Positions 24,515 to 38,797 of a stretch of DNA of 64,000 nt are shown here, piece after piece. The notes beneath the pieces were generated by a model. That model searched no databases. It worked only from the letters and a program-made list of their open reading frames with translations, and was not told the DNA's origin. The DNA comes from Colletes latitarsis (taxonomy: Eukaryota; Arthropoda; Insecta; Hymenoptera; Colletidae). Numbering within the stretch: position 1 is the stretch's first letter; each line of letters opens with the position of its first letter. The translations under genes were made by a program, and so were the position numbers. Location of the stretch: contig NC_135141.1 in assembly GCF_051014445.1 (NCBI RefSeq), positions 10,230,001-10,294,000 on the forward strand. Direction: 5' to 3'.

Positions 24515-27153
24515 ACCGGTGTTATCCTCTAGAATATTGATCCAATCCAAGTTTAATTGACTGTTTCAGTGCGGTACGACATTACTGCGTGATCCAAACC
24601 AGAAGAATGCCCAGGATCTGGCCAACAAGTATGCGATTAATGCGAAATTGTGGGCCTGATAAGTGCAAATCCCAGACATAACCAAGACCTAACCGGTGTT
24701 ATCCTCTAGAATATTGTTCGAATGCAGGTTGAATTGACTGTTTCAGTGTGGTACAACATTACTACGTGATCCAAACCAGTAAAACCCCAGGATCTGGCCA
24801 ACAGGTATGCGAAAGATGCGAAGGTATGAGCCAGATGAGGGCAAATCCCAGACATAACCAAAACCTAACCGGTGTTATCCTCTAGAATATAGATCGAAAC
24901 CAGGTTTGATTGACTGTTTCACTGTGGTACCACATTACTGCGTGGTCCAAACCAGAAAGAGCCCAGGATCTGGCCAACAATTATGCGAAGAATGCGAAAT
25001 TATGAGCCAGATAGGGGCAAATCCCAGACATAACCAAAACCTAACCGGTGTTATCCTCTAGAATATAGATCGAAACCAGGTTTAATTGACTGTTTCAGTG
25101 TGGTACCACATTACTGCGTGATCCCAACCAGAATTAGCCCAGGATCTGGCCAACAATTATGCGAAGAATGCGAAATTATGAGGCAGATGAGGGCAAATCC
25201 CAGACATTACCCAGACATAACCGGTGTTATCCTCTAAAATATAAATCGAAACCAGGTTTAATTGTCTGTTTCAGTGTGGTACCACATTACTGCGTGATCC
25301 CAACCGGAAATAGCCCAGGATCTGGCCAACAAGTATGCGAAAAATGCGAAAGTATGAGCCAGATGAGGGCAAATCTCAGACATAACCAGACCTAACCTGT
25401 GTTATTCTTTAAAATATTGATCCAATCCAAGCTTAATTGACTGTTTCAGTGTGGTAGCACATCACTACGTGATCCAAGCTAGGAAACCCCAGGATCTGGC
25501 CAACAGGTATGCGAAAGATGCGATAGTATGAGCCAGATGATGGCAAATACCAGACCTAACACAAACCTAACCGGTGTTATCCTCTAGAATATTGATCCAA
25601 TCCAAGTTTAATTGACTGTTTCAGTGCGGTACGACATTACTGCGTGATCCAAACGAGAAGAATGCCCAGGATCTGGCCAACAAGTATGCGATTAATGCGA
25701 AATTGTGGGCCTGATAAGTGCAAATCCCAGACATAACCAAGACCTAACCGGTGTTATCCTCTAGAATATTGTTCGAATCCAGGTTGAATTGACTGTTTCA
25801 GTGTGGTACAACATTACTACGTGATCCAAACCAGTAAAACCCCAGGATCTGGCCAACAGGTATGCGAAAGATGCGAAGGTATGAGCCAGATGAGGGCAAA
25901 TCCCAGACATAACCAAGACCTAACCGGTGTTATCCTCTAGAATATTGTTCGAATCCAGGTTGAATTGACTGTTACAGTGTGGTACAACATTACTACGTGA
26001 TCCAAACCAGTAAAACCCTAGGATCTGGCCAACAAGTATGCGATAAACGCGAAAGTATGAGCCAGATAGGGGCAAATCCCAGACATAACCAAAACCTAAC
26101 CGGTGTTATCCTCTAGAATATAGATCGAAACCAGGTTTAATTGACTGTTTCACTGTGGTACCACATTACTGCGTGGTCCAAACCAGAAAGAGCCCATGAT
26201 CTGGCCAACAATTATGCGAAGAATGCGAAATTATGAGCCAGATAGGGGCAAATCCCAGACATAACCAAAACCTAACCGGTGTTATCCTCTAGAATATAGA
26301 TCGAAACCAGGTTTAATTGACTGTTTCAGTGTGGTACCACATTACTGCGTGATCCCAACCAGAATTAGCCCAGGATCTGGCCAACAATTATGCGAAGAAT
26401 GCGAAATTATGAGGCAGATGAGGGCAAATCCCAGACATTACCCAGACATAACCGGTGTTATCCTCTAAAATATAAATCGAAACCAGGTTTAATTGTCTGT
26501 TTCAGTGTGGTACCACATTACTGCGTGATCCCAACCGGAAATAGCCCAGGATCTGGCCAACAAGTATGCGAAAAATGCGAAAGTATGAGCCAGATGAGGG
26601 CAAATCTCAGACATAACCAGACCTAACCTGTGTTATCCTTTAAAATATTGATCCAATCCAAGCTTAATTGACTGTTTCAGTGTGGTAGCACATCACTACG
26701 TGATCCAAGCTAGGAAACCCCAGGATCTGGCCAACAGGTATGCGAAAGATGCGATAGTATGAGCCAGATGATGGCAAATACCAGACCTAACACAAACCTA
26801 ACCGTTGTTATCCTCTAAAATATTGTTCGAATTCAGGTTCAATTGACTGTTTCAGTGTGGTACAACATTACTACGTGATCCAAACCAGTAAAACCCTAGG
26901 ATCTGGCCAACAAGTATGCGATAAATGCGAAAGTATGAGCCTGATGATTGCACATACCAGACCTAACACAAACCTAACCGGTGTTATCCTCTAAAATATA
27001 GATCGAAACCAGATTTAATTTTCTGTTTCAGTGTGTTACCACATTTACTGCGTGATCCAAACTAGAAAAAGCCCAGGATCTGGCCAACAAGTATGCGAAA
27101 AATGCGAAATTGTGAGCCAGATAAGGGCAAATCCCAGACATAACCAAGGCCTA
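24515..27153 (+). repeat. 15-mer higher-order repeat, copy 1 (2,639 bp)
   Basis: The join tattgatccaatccaag...gtgcggtacgac at 24541 recurs at 27180, offset 2,639 bp (15.0 monomers), and the match continues with only isolated substitutions seen. The unit is built from 7 + 8 monomers: 24.82-25.57 kb matches 26.05-26.80 kb at an offset of 1,231 bp. Confidence 0.9.
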
Positions 27154-29795
27154 ACCGGTGTTATCCTCTAGAATATTGATCCAATCCAAGTTTAATTGAC
27201 TGTTTCAGTGCGGTACGACATTACTGCGTGATCCAAACCAGAAGAATGCCCAGGATCTGGCCAACAAGTATGCGATTAATGCGAAATTGTGGGCCTGATA
27301 AGTGCAAATCCCAGACATAACCAAGACCTAACCGGTGTTATCCTCTAGAATATTGTTCGAATGCAGGTTGAATTGACTGTTTCAGTGTGGTACAACATTA
27401 CTACGTGATCCAAACCAGTAAAACCCCAGGATCTGGCCAACAGGTATGCGAAAGATGCGAAGGTATGAGCCAGATGAGGGCAAATCCCAGACATAACCAA
27501 AACCTAACCGGTGTTATCCTCTAGAATATAGATCGAAACCAGGTTTAATTGACTGTTTCACTGTGGTACCACATTACTGCGTGGTCCAAACCAGAAAGAG
27601 CCCAGGATCTGGCCAACAATTATGCGAAGAATGCGAAATTATGAGCCAGATAGGGGCAAATCCCAGACATAACCAAAACCTAACCGGTGTTATCCTCTAG
27701 AATATAGATCGAAACCAGGTTTAATTGACTGTTTCAGTGTGGTACCACATTACTGCGTGATCCCAACCAGAATTAGCCCAGGATCTGGCCAACAATTATG
27801 CGAAGAATGCGAAATTATGAGGCAGATGAGGGCAAATCCCAGACATTACCCAGACATAACCGGTGTTATCCTCTAAAATATAAATCGAAACCAGGTTTAA
27901 TTGTCTGTTTCAGTGTGGTACCACATTACTGCGTGATCCCAACCGGAAATAGCCCAGGATCTGGCCAACAAGTATGCGAAAAATGCGAAAGTATGAGCCA
28001 GATGAGGGCAAATCTCAGACATAACCAGACCTAACCTGTGTTATTCTTTAAAATATTGATCCAATCCAAGCTTAATTGACTGTTTCAGTGTGGTAGCACA
28101 TCACTACGTGATCCAAGCTAGGAAACCCCAGGATCTGGCCAACAGGTATGCGAAAGATGCGATAGTATGAGCCAGATGATGGCAAATACCAGACCTAACA
28201 CAAACCTAACCGGTGTTATCCTCTAGAATATTGATCCAATCCAAGTTTAATTGACTGTTTCAGTGCGGTACGACATTACTGCGTGATCCAAACGAGAAGA
28301 ATGCCCAGGATCTGGCCAACAAGTATGCGATTAATGCGAAATTGTGGGCCTGATAAGTGCAAATCCCAGACATAACCAAGACCTAACCGGTGTTATCCTC
28401 TAGAATATTGTTCGAATCCAGGTTGAATTGACTGTTTCAGTGTGGTACAACATTACTACGTGATCCAAACCAGTAAAACCCCAGGATCTGGCCAACAGGT
28501 ATGCGAAAGATGCGAAGGTATGAGCCAGATGAGGGCAAATCCCAGACATAACCAAGACCTAACCGGTGTTATCCTCTAGAATATTGTTCGAATCCAGGTT
28601 GAATTGACTGTTACAGTGTGGTACAACATTACTACGTGATCCAAACCAGTAAAACCCTAGGATCTGGCCAACAAGTATGCGATAAACGCGAAAGTATGAG
28701 CCAGATAGGGGCAAATCCCAGACATAACCAAAACCTAACCGGTGTTATCCTCTAGAATATAGATCGAAACCAGGTTTAATTGACTGTTTCACTGTGGTAC
28801 CACATTACTGCGTGGTCCAAACCAGAAAGAGCCCATGATCTGGCCAACAATTATGCGAAGAATGCGAAATTATGAGCCAGATAGGGGCAAATCCCAGACA
28901 TAACCAAAACCTAACCGGTGTTATCCTCTAGAATATAGATCGAAACCAGGTTTAATTGACTGTTTCAGTGTGGTACCACATTACTGCGTGATCCCAACCA
29001 GAATTAGCCCAGGATCTGGCCAACAATTATGCGAAGAATGCGAAATTATGAGGCAGATGAGGGCAAATCCCAGACATTACCCAGACATAACCGGTGTTAT
29101 CCTCTAAAATATAAATCGAAACCAGGTTTAATTGTCTGTTTCAGTGTGGTACCACATTACTGCGTGATCCCAACCGGAAATAGCCCAGGATCTGGCCAAC
29201 AAGTATGCGAAAAATGCGAAAGTATGAGCCAGATGAGGGCAAATCTCAGACATAACCAGACCTAACCTGTGTTATCCTTTAAAATATTGATCCAATCCAA
29301 GCTTAATTGACTGTTTCAGTGTGGTAGCACATCACTACGTGATCCAAGCTAGGAAACCCCAGGATCTGGCCAACAGGTATGCGAAAGATGCGATAGTATG
29401 AGCCAGATGATGGCAAATACCAGACCTAACACAAACCTAACCGTTGTTATCCTCTAAAATATTGTTCGAATTCAGGTTCAATTGACTGTTTCAGTGTGGT
29501 ACAACATTACTACGTGATCCAAACCAGTAAAACCCTAGGATCTGGCCAACAAGTATGCGATAAATGCGAAAGTATGAGCCTGATGATTGCACATACCAGA
29601 CCTAACACAAACCTAACCGGTGTTATCCTCTAAAATATAGATCGAAACCAGATTTAATTTTCTGTTTCAGTGTGTTACCACATTTACTGCGTGATCCAAA
29701 CTAGAAAAAGCCCAGGATCTGGCCAACAAGTATGCGAAAAATGCGAAATTGTGAGCCAGATAAGGGCAAATCCCAGACATAACCAAGGCCTAACC
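27154..29795 (+). repeat. 15-mer higher-order repeat, copy 2
   Basis: Near-identical to 24515-27153, including paired private variants such as aacgagaagaatgcc (near 25653 and 28292) and the ttattcttt/ttatccttt alternation of its two halves. Its last third is shared with the first 11-mer unit starting near 28701, so one repeat type grades into the next. Confidence 0.9.
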
Positions 29796-32700
29796 GGTGT
29801 TATCCTCTAGAATATATATCGAAACCAGGTTTAGTTGACTGTTTCAGTGGAGTACCACATTACTGCGTGCTCCAAACCAGAAAACCCCAGGATCTGGCCA
29901 ACAGGTATGCGAAAGATGCGAATGTATGAACCAGATGAGGGCAAATCCCTGACATAACCCAGACCTAGCCGGTGTTATCCTCTAAAATATAGATCGAATC
30001 CAGGTTTAGTGGACCGTTTCAGCGTGGTACCACATTTCTACGTGATCCAAACCAGAAAAAACCCAGGATCTGGCCAAGAAGTATGAGAAAAAAGCGAACG
30101 TATGAGCCAGATGAGGGCAAATGCCAGACATAAGCCAGACCTAACCTGTGTTATCCTCTAAGATATTGATCCAATCCAAGTTTAATTGGCTGTTTCAGTG
30201 TGGTAGCACATTACTACGTGATCCAAGCTAGGAAACCCCAGGATCTGGCCAACAGGTATGCGAAAGATGCGATAGTATGAGCCAGATGATGGCAAATACC
30301 AGACCTAACACAAACCTAACCGTTGTTATCCTCTAAAATATTGTTCGAATTCAGGTTCAATTGACTGTTTCAGTGTGGTACAACATTACTACGTGATCCA
30401 AACCAGTAAAACCCTAGGATCTGGCCAACAAGTATGCGATAAATGCGAAAGTATGAGCCTGATGATTGCACATACCAGACCTAACACAAACCTAACCGGT
30501 GTTATCCTCTAAAATATAGATCGAAACCAGATTTAATTTTCTGTTTCAGTGTGGTACCACATTTACTGCGTGATCCAAACTAGAAAAAGCCCAGGATCTG
30601 GCCAACAAGTATGCAAAAAATGCGAAATTGTGAGCCAGATAGGGGCAAATCCCAGACATAACCAAAACCTAACCGGTGTTATCCTCTAGAATATAGATCG
30701 AAACCAGGTTTAATTGACTGTTTCACTGTGGTACCACATTACTGCGTGGTCCAAACCAGAAAGAGCCCAGGATCTGGCCAACAATTATGCGAAGAATGCG
30801 AAATTATGAGCCAGATAGGGGCAAATCCCAGACATAACCAAAACCTAACCGGTGTTATCCTCTAGAATATAGATCGAAACCAGGTTTAATTGACTGTTTC
30901 AGTGTGGTACCACATTACTGCGTGATCCCAACCAGAATTAGCCCAGGATCTGGCCAACAATTATGCGAAGAATGCGAAATTATGAGGCAGTTGAGGGCAA
31001 ATCCCAGACATTACCCAGACATAACCGGTGTTATCCTCTAAAATATAAATCGAAACCAGGTTTAATTGTCTGTTTCAGTGTGGTACCACATTACTGCGTG
31101 ATCCCAACCGGAAATAGCCCAGGATCTGGCCAACAAGTATGCGAAAAATGCGAAAGTATGAGCCAGATGAGGGCAAATCTCAGACATAACCAGACCTAAC
31201 CTGTGTTATCCTTTAAAATATTGATCCAATCCAAGCTTAATTGACTGTTTCAGTGTGGTAGCACATCACTACGTGATCCAAGCTAGGAAACCCCAGGATC
31301 TGGCCAACAGGTATGCGAAAGATGCGATAGTATGAGCCAGATGATGGCAAATACCAGACCTAACACAAACCTAACCGTTGTTATCCTCTAAAATATTGTT
31401 CGAATTCAGGTTCAATTGACTGTTTCAGTGTGGTACAACATTACTACGTGATCCAAACCAGTAAAACCCTAGGATCTGGCCACCAAGTATGCGATAAATG
31501 CGAAAGTATGAGCCTGATGATTGCACATACCAGACCTAACACAAACCTAACCGGTGTTATCCTCTAAAATATAGATCGAAACCAGATTTAATTTTCTGTT
31601 TCAGTGTGGTACCACATTTACTGCGTGATCCAAACTAGAAAAAGCCCAGGATCTGGCCAACAAGTATGCGAAAAATGCGAAATTGTGAGCCAGATAAGGG
31701 CAAATCCCAGACATAACCAAGGCCTAACCGGTGTTATCCTCTAGAATATATATCGAAACCAGGTTTAGTTGACTGTTTCAGTGGAGTACCACATTACTGC
31801 GTGCTCCAAACCAGAAAACCCCAGGATCTGGCCAACAGGTATGCGAAAGATGCGAATGTATGAACCAGATGAGGGCAAATCCCTGACATAACCCAGACCT
31901 AGCCGGTGTTATCCTCTAAAATATAGATCGAATCCAGGTTTAGTGGACCGTTTCAGCGTGGTACCACATTTCTACGTGATCCAAACCAGAAAAAACCCAG
32001 GATCTGGCCAAGAAGTATGAGAAAAAAGCGAACGTATGAGCCAGATGAGGGCAAATGCCAGACATAAGCCAGACCTAACCTGTGTTATCCTCTAAGATAT
32101 TGATCCAATCCAAGTTTAATTGGCTGTTTCAGTGTGGTAGCACATTACTACGTGATCCAAGCTAGGAAACCCCAGGATCTGGCCAACAGGTATGCGAAAG
32201 ATGCGATAGTATGAGCCAGATGATGGCAAATACCAGACCTAACACAAACCTAACCGTTGTTATCCTCTAAAATATTGTTCGAATTCAGGTTCAATTGACT
32301 GTTTCAGTGTGGTACAACATTACTACGTGATCCAAACCAGTAAAACCCTAGGATCTGGCCAACAAGTATGCGATAAATGCGAAAGTATGAGCCTGATGAT
32401 TGCACATACCAGACCTAACACAAACCTAACCGGTGTTATCCTCTAAAATATAGATCGAAACCAGATTTAATTTTCTGTTTCAGTGTGGTACCACATTTAC
32501 TGCGTGATCCAAACTAGAAAAAGCCCAGGATCTGGCCAACAAGTATGCAAAAAATGTGAAATTGTGAGCCAGATAGGGGCAAATCCCAGACATAACCAAA
32601 ACCTAACCGGTGTTATCCTCTAGAATATAGATCGAAACCAGGTTTAATTGACTGTTTCACTGTGGTACCACATTACTGCGTGGTCCAAACCAGAAAGAGC

Positions 32701-34160
32701 CCAGGATCTGGCCAACAATTATGCGAAGAATGCGAAATTATGAGCCAGATAGGGGCAAATCCCAGACATAACCAAAACCTAACCGGTGTTATCCTCTAGA
32801 ATATAGATCGAAACCAGGTTTAATTGACTGTTTCAGTGTGGTACCACATTACTGCGTGATCCCAACCAGAATTAGCCCAGGATCTGGCCAACAATTATGC
32901 GAAGAATGCGAAATTATGAGGCAGTTGAGGGCAAATCCCAGACATTACCCAGACATAACCGGTGTTATCCTCTAAAATATAAATCGAAACCAGGTTTAAT
33001 TGTCTGTTTCAGTGTGGTACCACATTACTGCGTGATCCCAACCGGAAATAGCCCAGGATCTGGCCAACAAGTATGCGAAAAATGCGAAAGTATGAGCCAG
33101 ATGAGGGCAAATCTCAGACATAACCAGACCTAACCTGTGTTATCCTTTAAAATATTGATCCAATCCAAGCTTAATTGACTGTTTCAGTGTGGTAGCACAT
33201 CACTACGTGATCCAAGCTAGGAAACCCCAGGATCTGGCCAACAGGTATGCGAAAGATGCGATAGTATGAGCCAGATGATGGCAAATACCAGACCTAACAC
33301 AAACCTAACCGTTGTTATCCTCTAAAATATTGTTCGAATTCAGGTTCAATTGACTGTTTCAGTGTGGTACAACATTACTACGTGATCCAAACCAGTAAAA
33401 CCCTAGGATCTGGCCAACAAGTATGCGATAAATGCGAAAGTATGAGCCTGATGATTGCACATACCAGACCTAACACAAACCTAACCGGTGTTATCCTCTA
33501 AAATATAGATCGAAACCAGATTTAATTTTCTGTTTCAGTGTGGTACCACATTTACTGCGTGATCCAAACTAGAAAAAGCCCAGGATCTGGCCAACAAGTA
33601 TGCGAAAAATGCGAAATTGTGAGCCAGATAAGGGCAAATCCCAGACATAACCAAGGCCTAACCGGTGTTATCCTCTAGAATATATATCGAAACCAGGTTT
33701 AGTTGACTGTTTCAGTGGAGTACCACATTACTGCGTGCTCCAAACCAGAAAACCCCAGGATCTGGCCAACAGGTATGCGAAAGATGCGAATGTATGAACC
33801 AGATGAGGGCAAATCCCTGACATAACCCAGACCTAGCCGGTGTTATCCTCTAAAATATAGATCGAATCCAGGTTTAGTGGACCGTTTCAGTGTGGTACCA
33901 CATTTCTACGTGATCCAAACCAGAAAAAACCCAGGATCTGGCCAAGAAGTATGAGAAAAAAGCGAACGTATGAGCCAGATGAGGGCAAATGCCAGACATA
34001 AGCCAGACCTAACCTGTGTTATCCTCTAAGATATTGATCCAATCCAAGTTTAATTGGCTGTTTCAGTGTGGTAGCACATTACTACGTGATCCAAACTAGA
34101 AAACCCCAGGATCTGGCCAACAGGTATGCGAAAGATGCGATAGTATGAGCCAGATGATGG
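28701..34160 (+). repeat. 11-mer higher-order repeat, about 2.8 copies (1,934 bp)
   Basis: ccagataggggcaaatccc recurs at 28701, 30635 and 32569, offset 1,934 bp (11.0 monomers). The third copy stops matching near 34160, where gatggcaaatccc replaces gatggcaaatacc. The later two copies share a gcagttgag change where the earlier units read gcagatgag, so the last copy probably derives from the second. This is the most uniform part of the window. Confidence 0.9.
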
Positions 34161-35060
34161 CAAATCCCAGACATAACCCTGACCTAAACGGTGTTATCCT
34201 CTCAAATATAAATCGAAACCAGGTTTAATTGACTGTTTCAGTGTGGTATCACATTACTGCGTGCTCCAAACTAGAAAACCCCAGGATCAGGCCAACAGGT
34301 ATGCGAAAGATGCGAAAGTATGAGCCAGATGAGGGCAAATCGCAGACATATGCCAGACCTAACCGGTGTTATCCTCTAAAATATAGATCGAATCCAGGTT
34401 TAGTGGACTGTTTCAGGGTTATACAAGCCGGAAATAGCCCAGGATCTGGCCAACAGGTATGCGAATGATGCGATAGTATGAGCCAGATGATGGCAAATCC
34501 CAGACATTACCCAGACATAACCGGTGTTATCCTCTAAAATATTGATCGAATGCAGGTTTAATTGACTGCCTCAGTGTGGTTCCGCATTACTACGTTATCC
34601 ATACCTTGAAGAAACCCACGATCTGGCCAACAAGTATGCGAAAAAGGCAAAAGTATGAGCCAGATGAGGGCAAATCTCAGACATAACCCAGACCTAACCG
34701 GTGTTATCCTCTAGAATATTGATCCAATCCAAGTTTAATTGACTGTTTCAGTGCGGTACGACATTACTGCGTGATCCAAACCAGAAGAAAGCCCAGGATC
34801 TGGCTATCAAGTATACGAAAGATGCGAAAGTATGAGCCAGATGAGGGCAAATCCCAGACATAACCCAGACCTAACCGGTGTTATCCTCTAAAATATAGAT
34901 CGAATCCAGGTTTAGTGGACTGTTTCAGTGTGGTACCACATTTCTACGTGATGAAAACCAGAAAAAACCCAGGATCTGGCTAACAAGTATACGAAAGATG
35001 CAATAGTATGAGCCAGATGAGGGCAAATCCCAGACATAACCCTGACCTAACCGGTGTTAA
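34161..35060 (+). repeat. Mixed satellite after the 11-mer
   Basis: Ordinary mixed monomers, including one palindrome-less monomer at 34406 and a gctcagtgtggttccgcatt-like variant near 34568 that resembles monomers near 37705 and 39450. Nothing other than satellite is seen. Confidence 0.75.
34406..34429 (+). repeat. Palindrome-less short monomer, junction 7
   Basis: ggttatac form after a gtttagtggactg lead, then aagccggaaatagccc. The nearest other examples are 12.6 kb upstream and 1.7 kb downstream. Confidence 0.85.
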
Positions 35061-37320
35061 CCTCTCAAATATAAATCGAAACCAGATTTAATTGACTGTT
35101 TCAGAGTGGTACGACATTACTACGTGATCCAAACCAGAGGAAAGGCAGGATCTGGCGAACAAGTTTGCGATAAATGCGAAAGTATGAGCCAGATGTGGGC
35201 AAATCCCAGACATAACCCATACCTAACCGGTGTTATCCTCTAAAATATTGATACAATCCAAGTTTAATTGACAGTTTCAGTGTGGTACCATATTACTACG
35301 TGATTCAAACCAGAAAACCTCAGGATCTGGCCAACAAGTGTGCGATAAATGCGAAAGTATGAGCCAGATGATTGCTAATACCAGACATAACCCAGACCTA
35401 ACCTGTGTTATCCTCTAAAATATTGATCCATTCCAGGTTTAATTGACTGTTTCAGTGTGGTACCACATTACTACGTGATCTAAACTAGAAAAAGCCCAGG
35501 ATCTGACCAACAAGTATGCGATAAATGCGAAATTATGAGCCAGATGAGGGCAAATCCTAGACATAACCAAAACCTAACCGGTGTTATCCACTAAAATATA
35601 GATCGAAACCAGATTTAATTTTCTGTTTCAGTGTGGTACCATGTTACTACGTTATCGAAACCAGGAGAAAACCCAGGATCTGGCCAAGAAGTATGAGAAA
35701 ACAGCGAACGTATGCGCCAGATGAGGGCAAATCGCAGACGTAACCCAGACCTAACCTGTGTTATCCTCTAAGATATTGATCCAATCCAAGTTTAATTGGC
35801 TGTTTCAGTGTGGTACCACATTACTACGTGATCTAAACTAGAAAAAGCCCAGGATCTGACCAACAAGTATGCGATAAATGCGAAATTATGAGCCAGATGA
35901 GGGCAAATCCCAGACATAACCCTGATCTAACCGGTGTTATCCTCTAAAATATAAATCGAAACCAGGCTTAATTGACTGTTTCAGTGGGGTACCACATTAC
36001 TGCGTGATCCAAACCAGAAATAGCCCAGGATCTGGCCAACAGGTATGCGAAAGATGCGAAAGTATGAGCCAGATGAGGGCAAATGCCAGACATAACCCAG
36101 ACCCAACTGGTGTTATCCTCTAAACTATCCATCGAAACCAGATTTAACTGACTGTTTCAGGGTTATCCAAATCAGAAAAAGCCCAGGATCTGGCTAACAA
36201 GTATACGAAAGATGCGATAGTATGAGCCAGATGAGGGCAAATCCCAGACATAACCCTGACCTAACCGGTGTTATCCTCTCAAATATAAATCGAAACCAGG
36301 TTTAGTTGACTGTTTCAGTGTAGTACCACATTACTGCGTGCTCCAAACCAGAAAACCCCAGGCTCTGGTCAACAGGTATGCGAAAGATGCGAATGTATGA
36401 GCCAGATGAGGGCAAATCCCAGACATAACCCAGACCTAACCGGTGTTATCCTCTAAAATATAGATCGAATCCAGGTTTAGTGGACTGTTTCAGTGTGGTA
36501 CCACATTTCTACGTGATCCAAACCAGAAAAAACCCAGGATCTGGCCAAGATGTATGAGAAAAAAGCGAACGTATGAGCCAGATGTGGGCAAATCGCCTAT
36601 CTAAACGAGACCCAACCGGTGTTATCCTTTAAAATATTGATCGAGGGCTGGTTTAATTGACTGTTTCAGTGTGATACCACATTACTACGTGATTCAAGAC
36701 AGAAAGAGCCCAGGATCTGGCCAACAAGTATGCGAAGAATGCGAAATTATGAGCCAGATGAGGGCAAATCCCAGACATAACCCAGACCTAACCGGTGTTA
36801 TCCTCTAAAATATTGATCCAATCCAAGTTTAATTGACAGTTTCAGTGTGGTACCAAATAACTACGTGATCTAAACCAGAAAACCTCAGGATCTGGCCAAC
36901 AAGTATGCGATAAATGCGAAAGTATGAGCCAGATGATTGCTAATACCAGACATAACCCAGACCTAACCTGTGTTATCCTCTAAAATATTGATCCAATCCA
37001 GGTTTAATTGACTGTTTCAGTGTGGTACCACATTACTACGTGATCCAAACTAGAAAAAGCCCAGGATCTGACCAACCAGTATGCGATAAATGCGAAATTA
37101 TGAGCCGGCTGGGGGCAACTCCCAGACATAACCAAGACCTAACCGGTGTTATCGTCTAAAATATTGATCCAATCCAGGTTTAATTGATTGTTTCAATGTG
37201 GTACCACATTACTACGTGACCCAAACTAGAAAAAGCCCAGGATCTGACTAACGAGTATGCGATAAATGCGAAATTATGAGGCAGATGATTGCAAATCCCA
37301 GACATAAGCCAGACCTAACC
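35061..37320 (+). repeat. Duplicated block, upstream copy (offset ~6.6 kb)
   Basis: From cctctcaaatataaatcg at 35061 the monomer order matches 41683 onward, offset 6,622 bp (about 38 monomers, including four shortened ones). After about 36.6 kb the offset falls to 6,447 bp because this copy holds one monomer (cgcctatctaaacgagaccc type, around 36480-36660) that the other lacks. Matching ends near 37320. Confidence 0.82.
36150..36173 (+). repeat. Palindrome-less short monomer, junction 8
   Basis: ggttatcc form followed by aaatcagaaaaagccc. Sister copy at 42773 (offset about 6,622 bp). Confidence 0.85.
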
Positions 37321-38773
37321 GGTGTTGTCCACCAAAATATTGGTGCAATCCAAGTTTAATTGACTGTTTGAGTGTGGTACCACATTACTACGTGATCCAA
37401 GCCAGAGGAAAACCCAGGATCTGACGAAAAAGTTTGCGATAAATGCGAAAGTATGAGACAGATGATGGCAAATTCCAGACATAACCCAGACCTAACCGGT
37501 GTTATCCTCTAAAATATAGGTCGAATCCAGGTTTAATTGACTGTTTCAGTGTGGTACCACATTACTACGTGATCCAAACTAGAAAAAGCCCAGGATCTGA
37601 CCAACAAGTATGCGATAAATGCGAAATTATGAGCCAGATGAGGGCAAATCCCACACATAACCAAGACCTAACCGATGTTATCCTCTAAAGTATTGATCGA
37701 ATGCAGGTTTAATTGACTGCCTCAGTGTCGTACCGCATTACTACGTTATCCATACCTGAAGAAACCCAGGATCTGGCCAACAGGTATGCGAAAGATCCGA
37801 TAGTATGAGCCAGATGAGGGCAAATCCCAGACATAACCCTGACATAACCGGTGTTATCCTCTAAAATATAGATCGAATCCAGGTTTAGTGGAATGCTTCA
37901 GTGTGGTACCACGTTTCTACGTGATTAAAACCAGAAAAAACCCAGGATCTGGCTAACAAGTATGCGAAAGATGCGATAGTATGATCCTGATGAGGGCAAA
38001 CCCCTGACATAACCCTGACCTAACCGGTGTTATCCTCTAAAATATACATCGAAACCAGGTTCTATTGACTGTTTCAGTGTGGATACGACATTACTATGCG
38101 ATCCAAACCAGAGGAAAAACCAGGATCTGGCGAGCAAGTTTGCGATAAATGCGAAAGTATGAGCCAGATGTGGGCAATTCCCAGACATAACCCAGACCTA
38201 ACCGGTGTTATCCTCTAAAATATTGATCCAATCCAAGTTTAATTGACAGTTTCAGTGTGGTACCAAATTACTACGTGATCCAAACAAGAAAACCTCAGCA
38301 TCTGGCCAACAAGTGTGCGATAAATGGGTTAGTATGAGACAGATGATTGCTAATAGCAGACAAAACCCAGACCTAACCTGTCTTATCCTCTAAAATATTG
38401 ATCCAATCCAGGTTTAATTGACTGTGTCTGTGTGGTACCACATTACTGCGTGATCCAAACCAGAAATAGCCCAGGATCTGGCCAACAGGTATGCGAAAGA
38501 TGCGACTGTGTGAGCCAGATGAGGGCAAATTCCAGACCTAACCCAGACCTAACCGGTGTTATCCTTTTAAAATATTGATCCAATCCAAGTTTAATTGACT
38601 GTTTCAGTGTGGTACCACATTACTGCGTGATCCAAACCAGAAATAGCCCAGGATCTGGCCAACAGGTATGCGAAAGATGCGAAAGTATGAGCCAGATGAG
38701 GGCAAATCCTAGACACAACTTAAGACCTAACCGGTGTTATCCTCTAAAATATCCATCGAAACCTGGTTTAATT

Positions 38774-38797
38774 GACTGCTTCAGGGTTATCCAATCC
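38774..38797 (+). repeat. Palindrome-less short monomer, junction 9
   Basis: gactgcttcag lead and ggttatcc, followed by a cacgatctggccaagaag monomer carrying the cgccgatctaaatgag diverged block. Confidence 0.85.

Noticed and set aside
24278..33133. Repeated 78-84 codon open frames beginning MRRMRNYE on the + strand
   Set aside because: The same peptide appears wherever the same monomers appear, it starts and stops at monomer variants, and the frame shifts at each 176-bp boundary. No coding signature or known domain; a by-product of the repeat.
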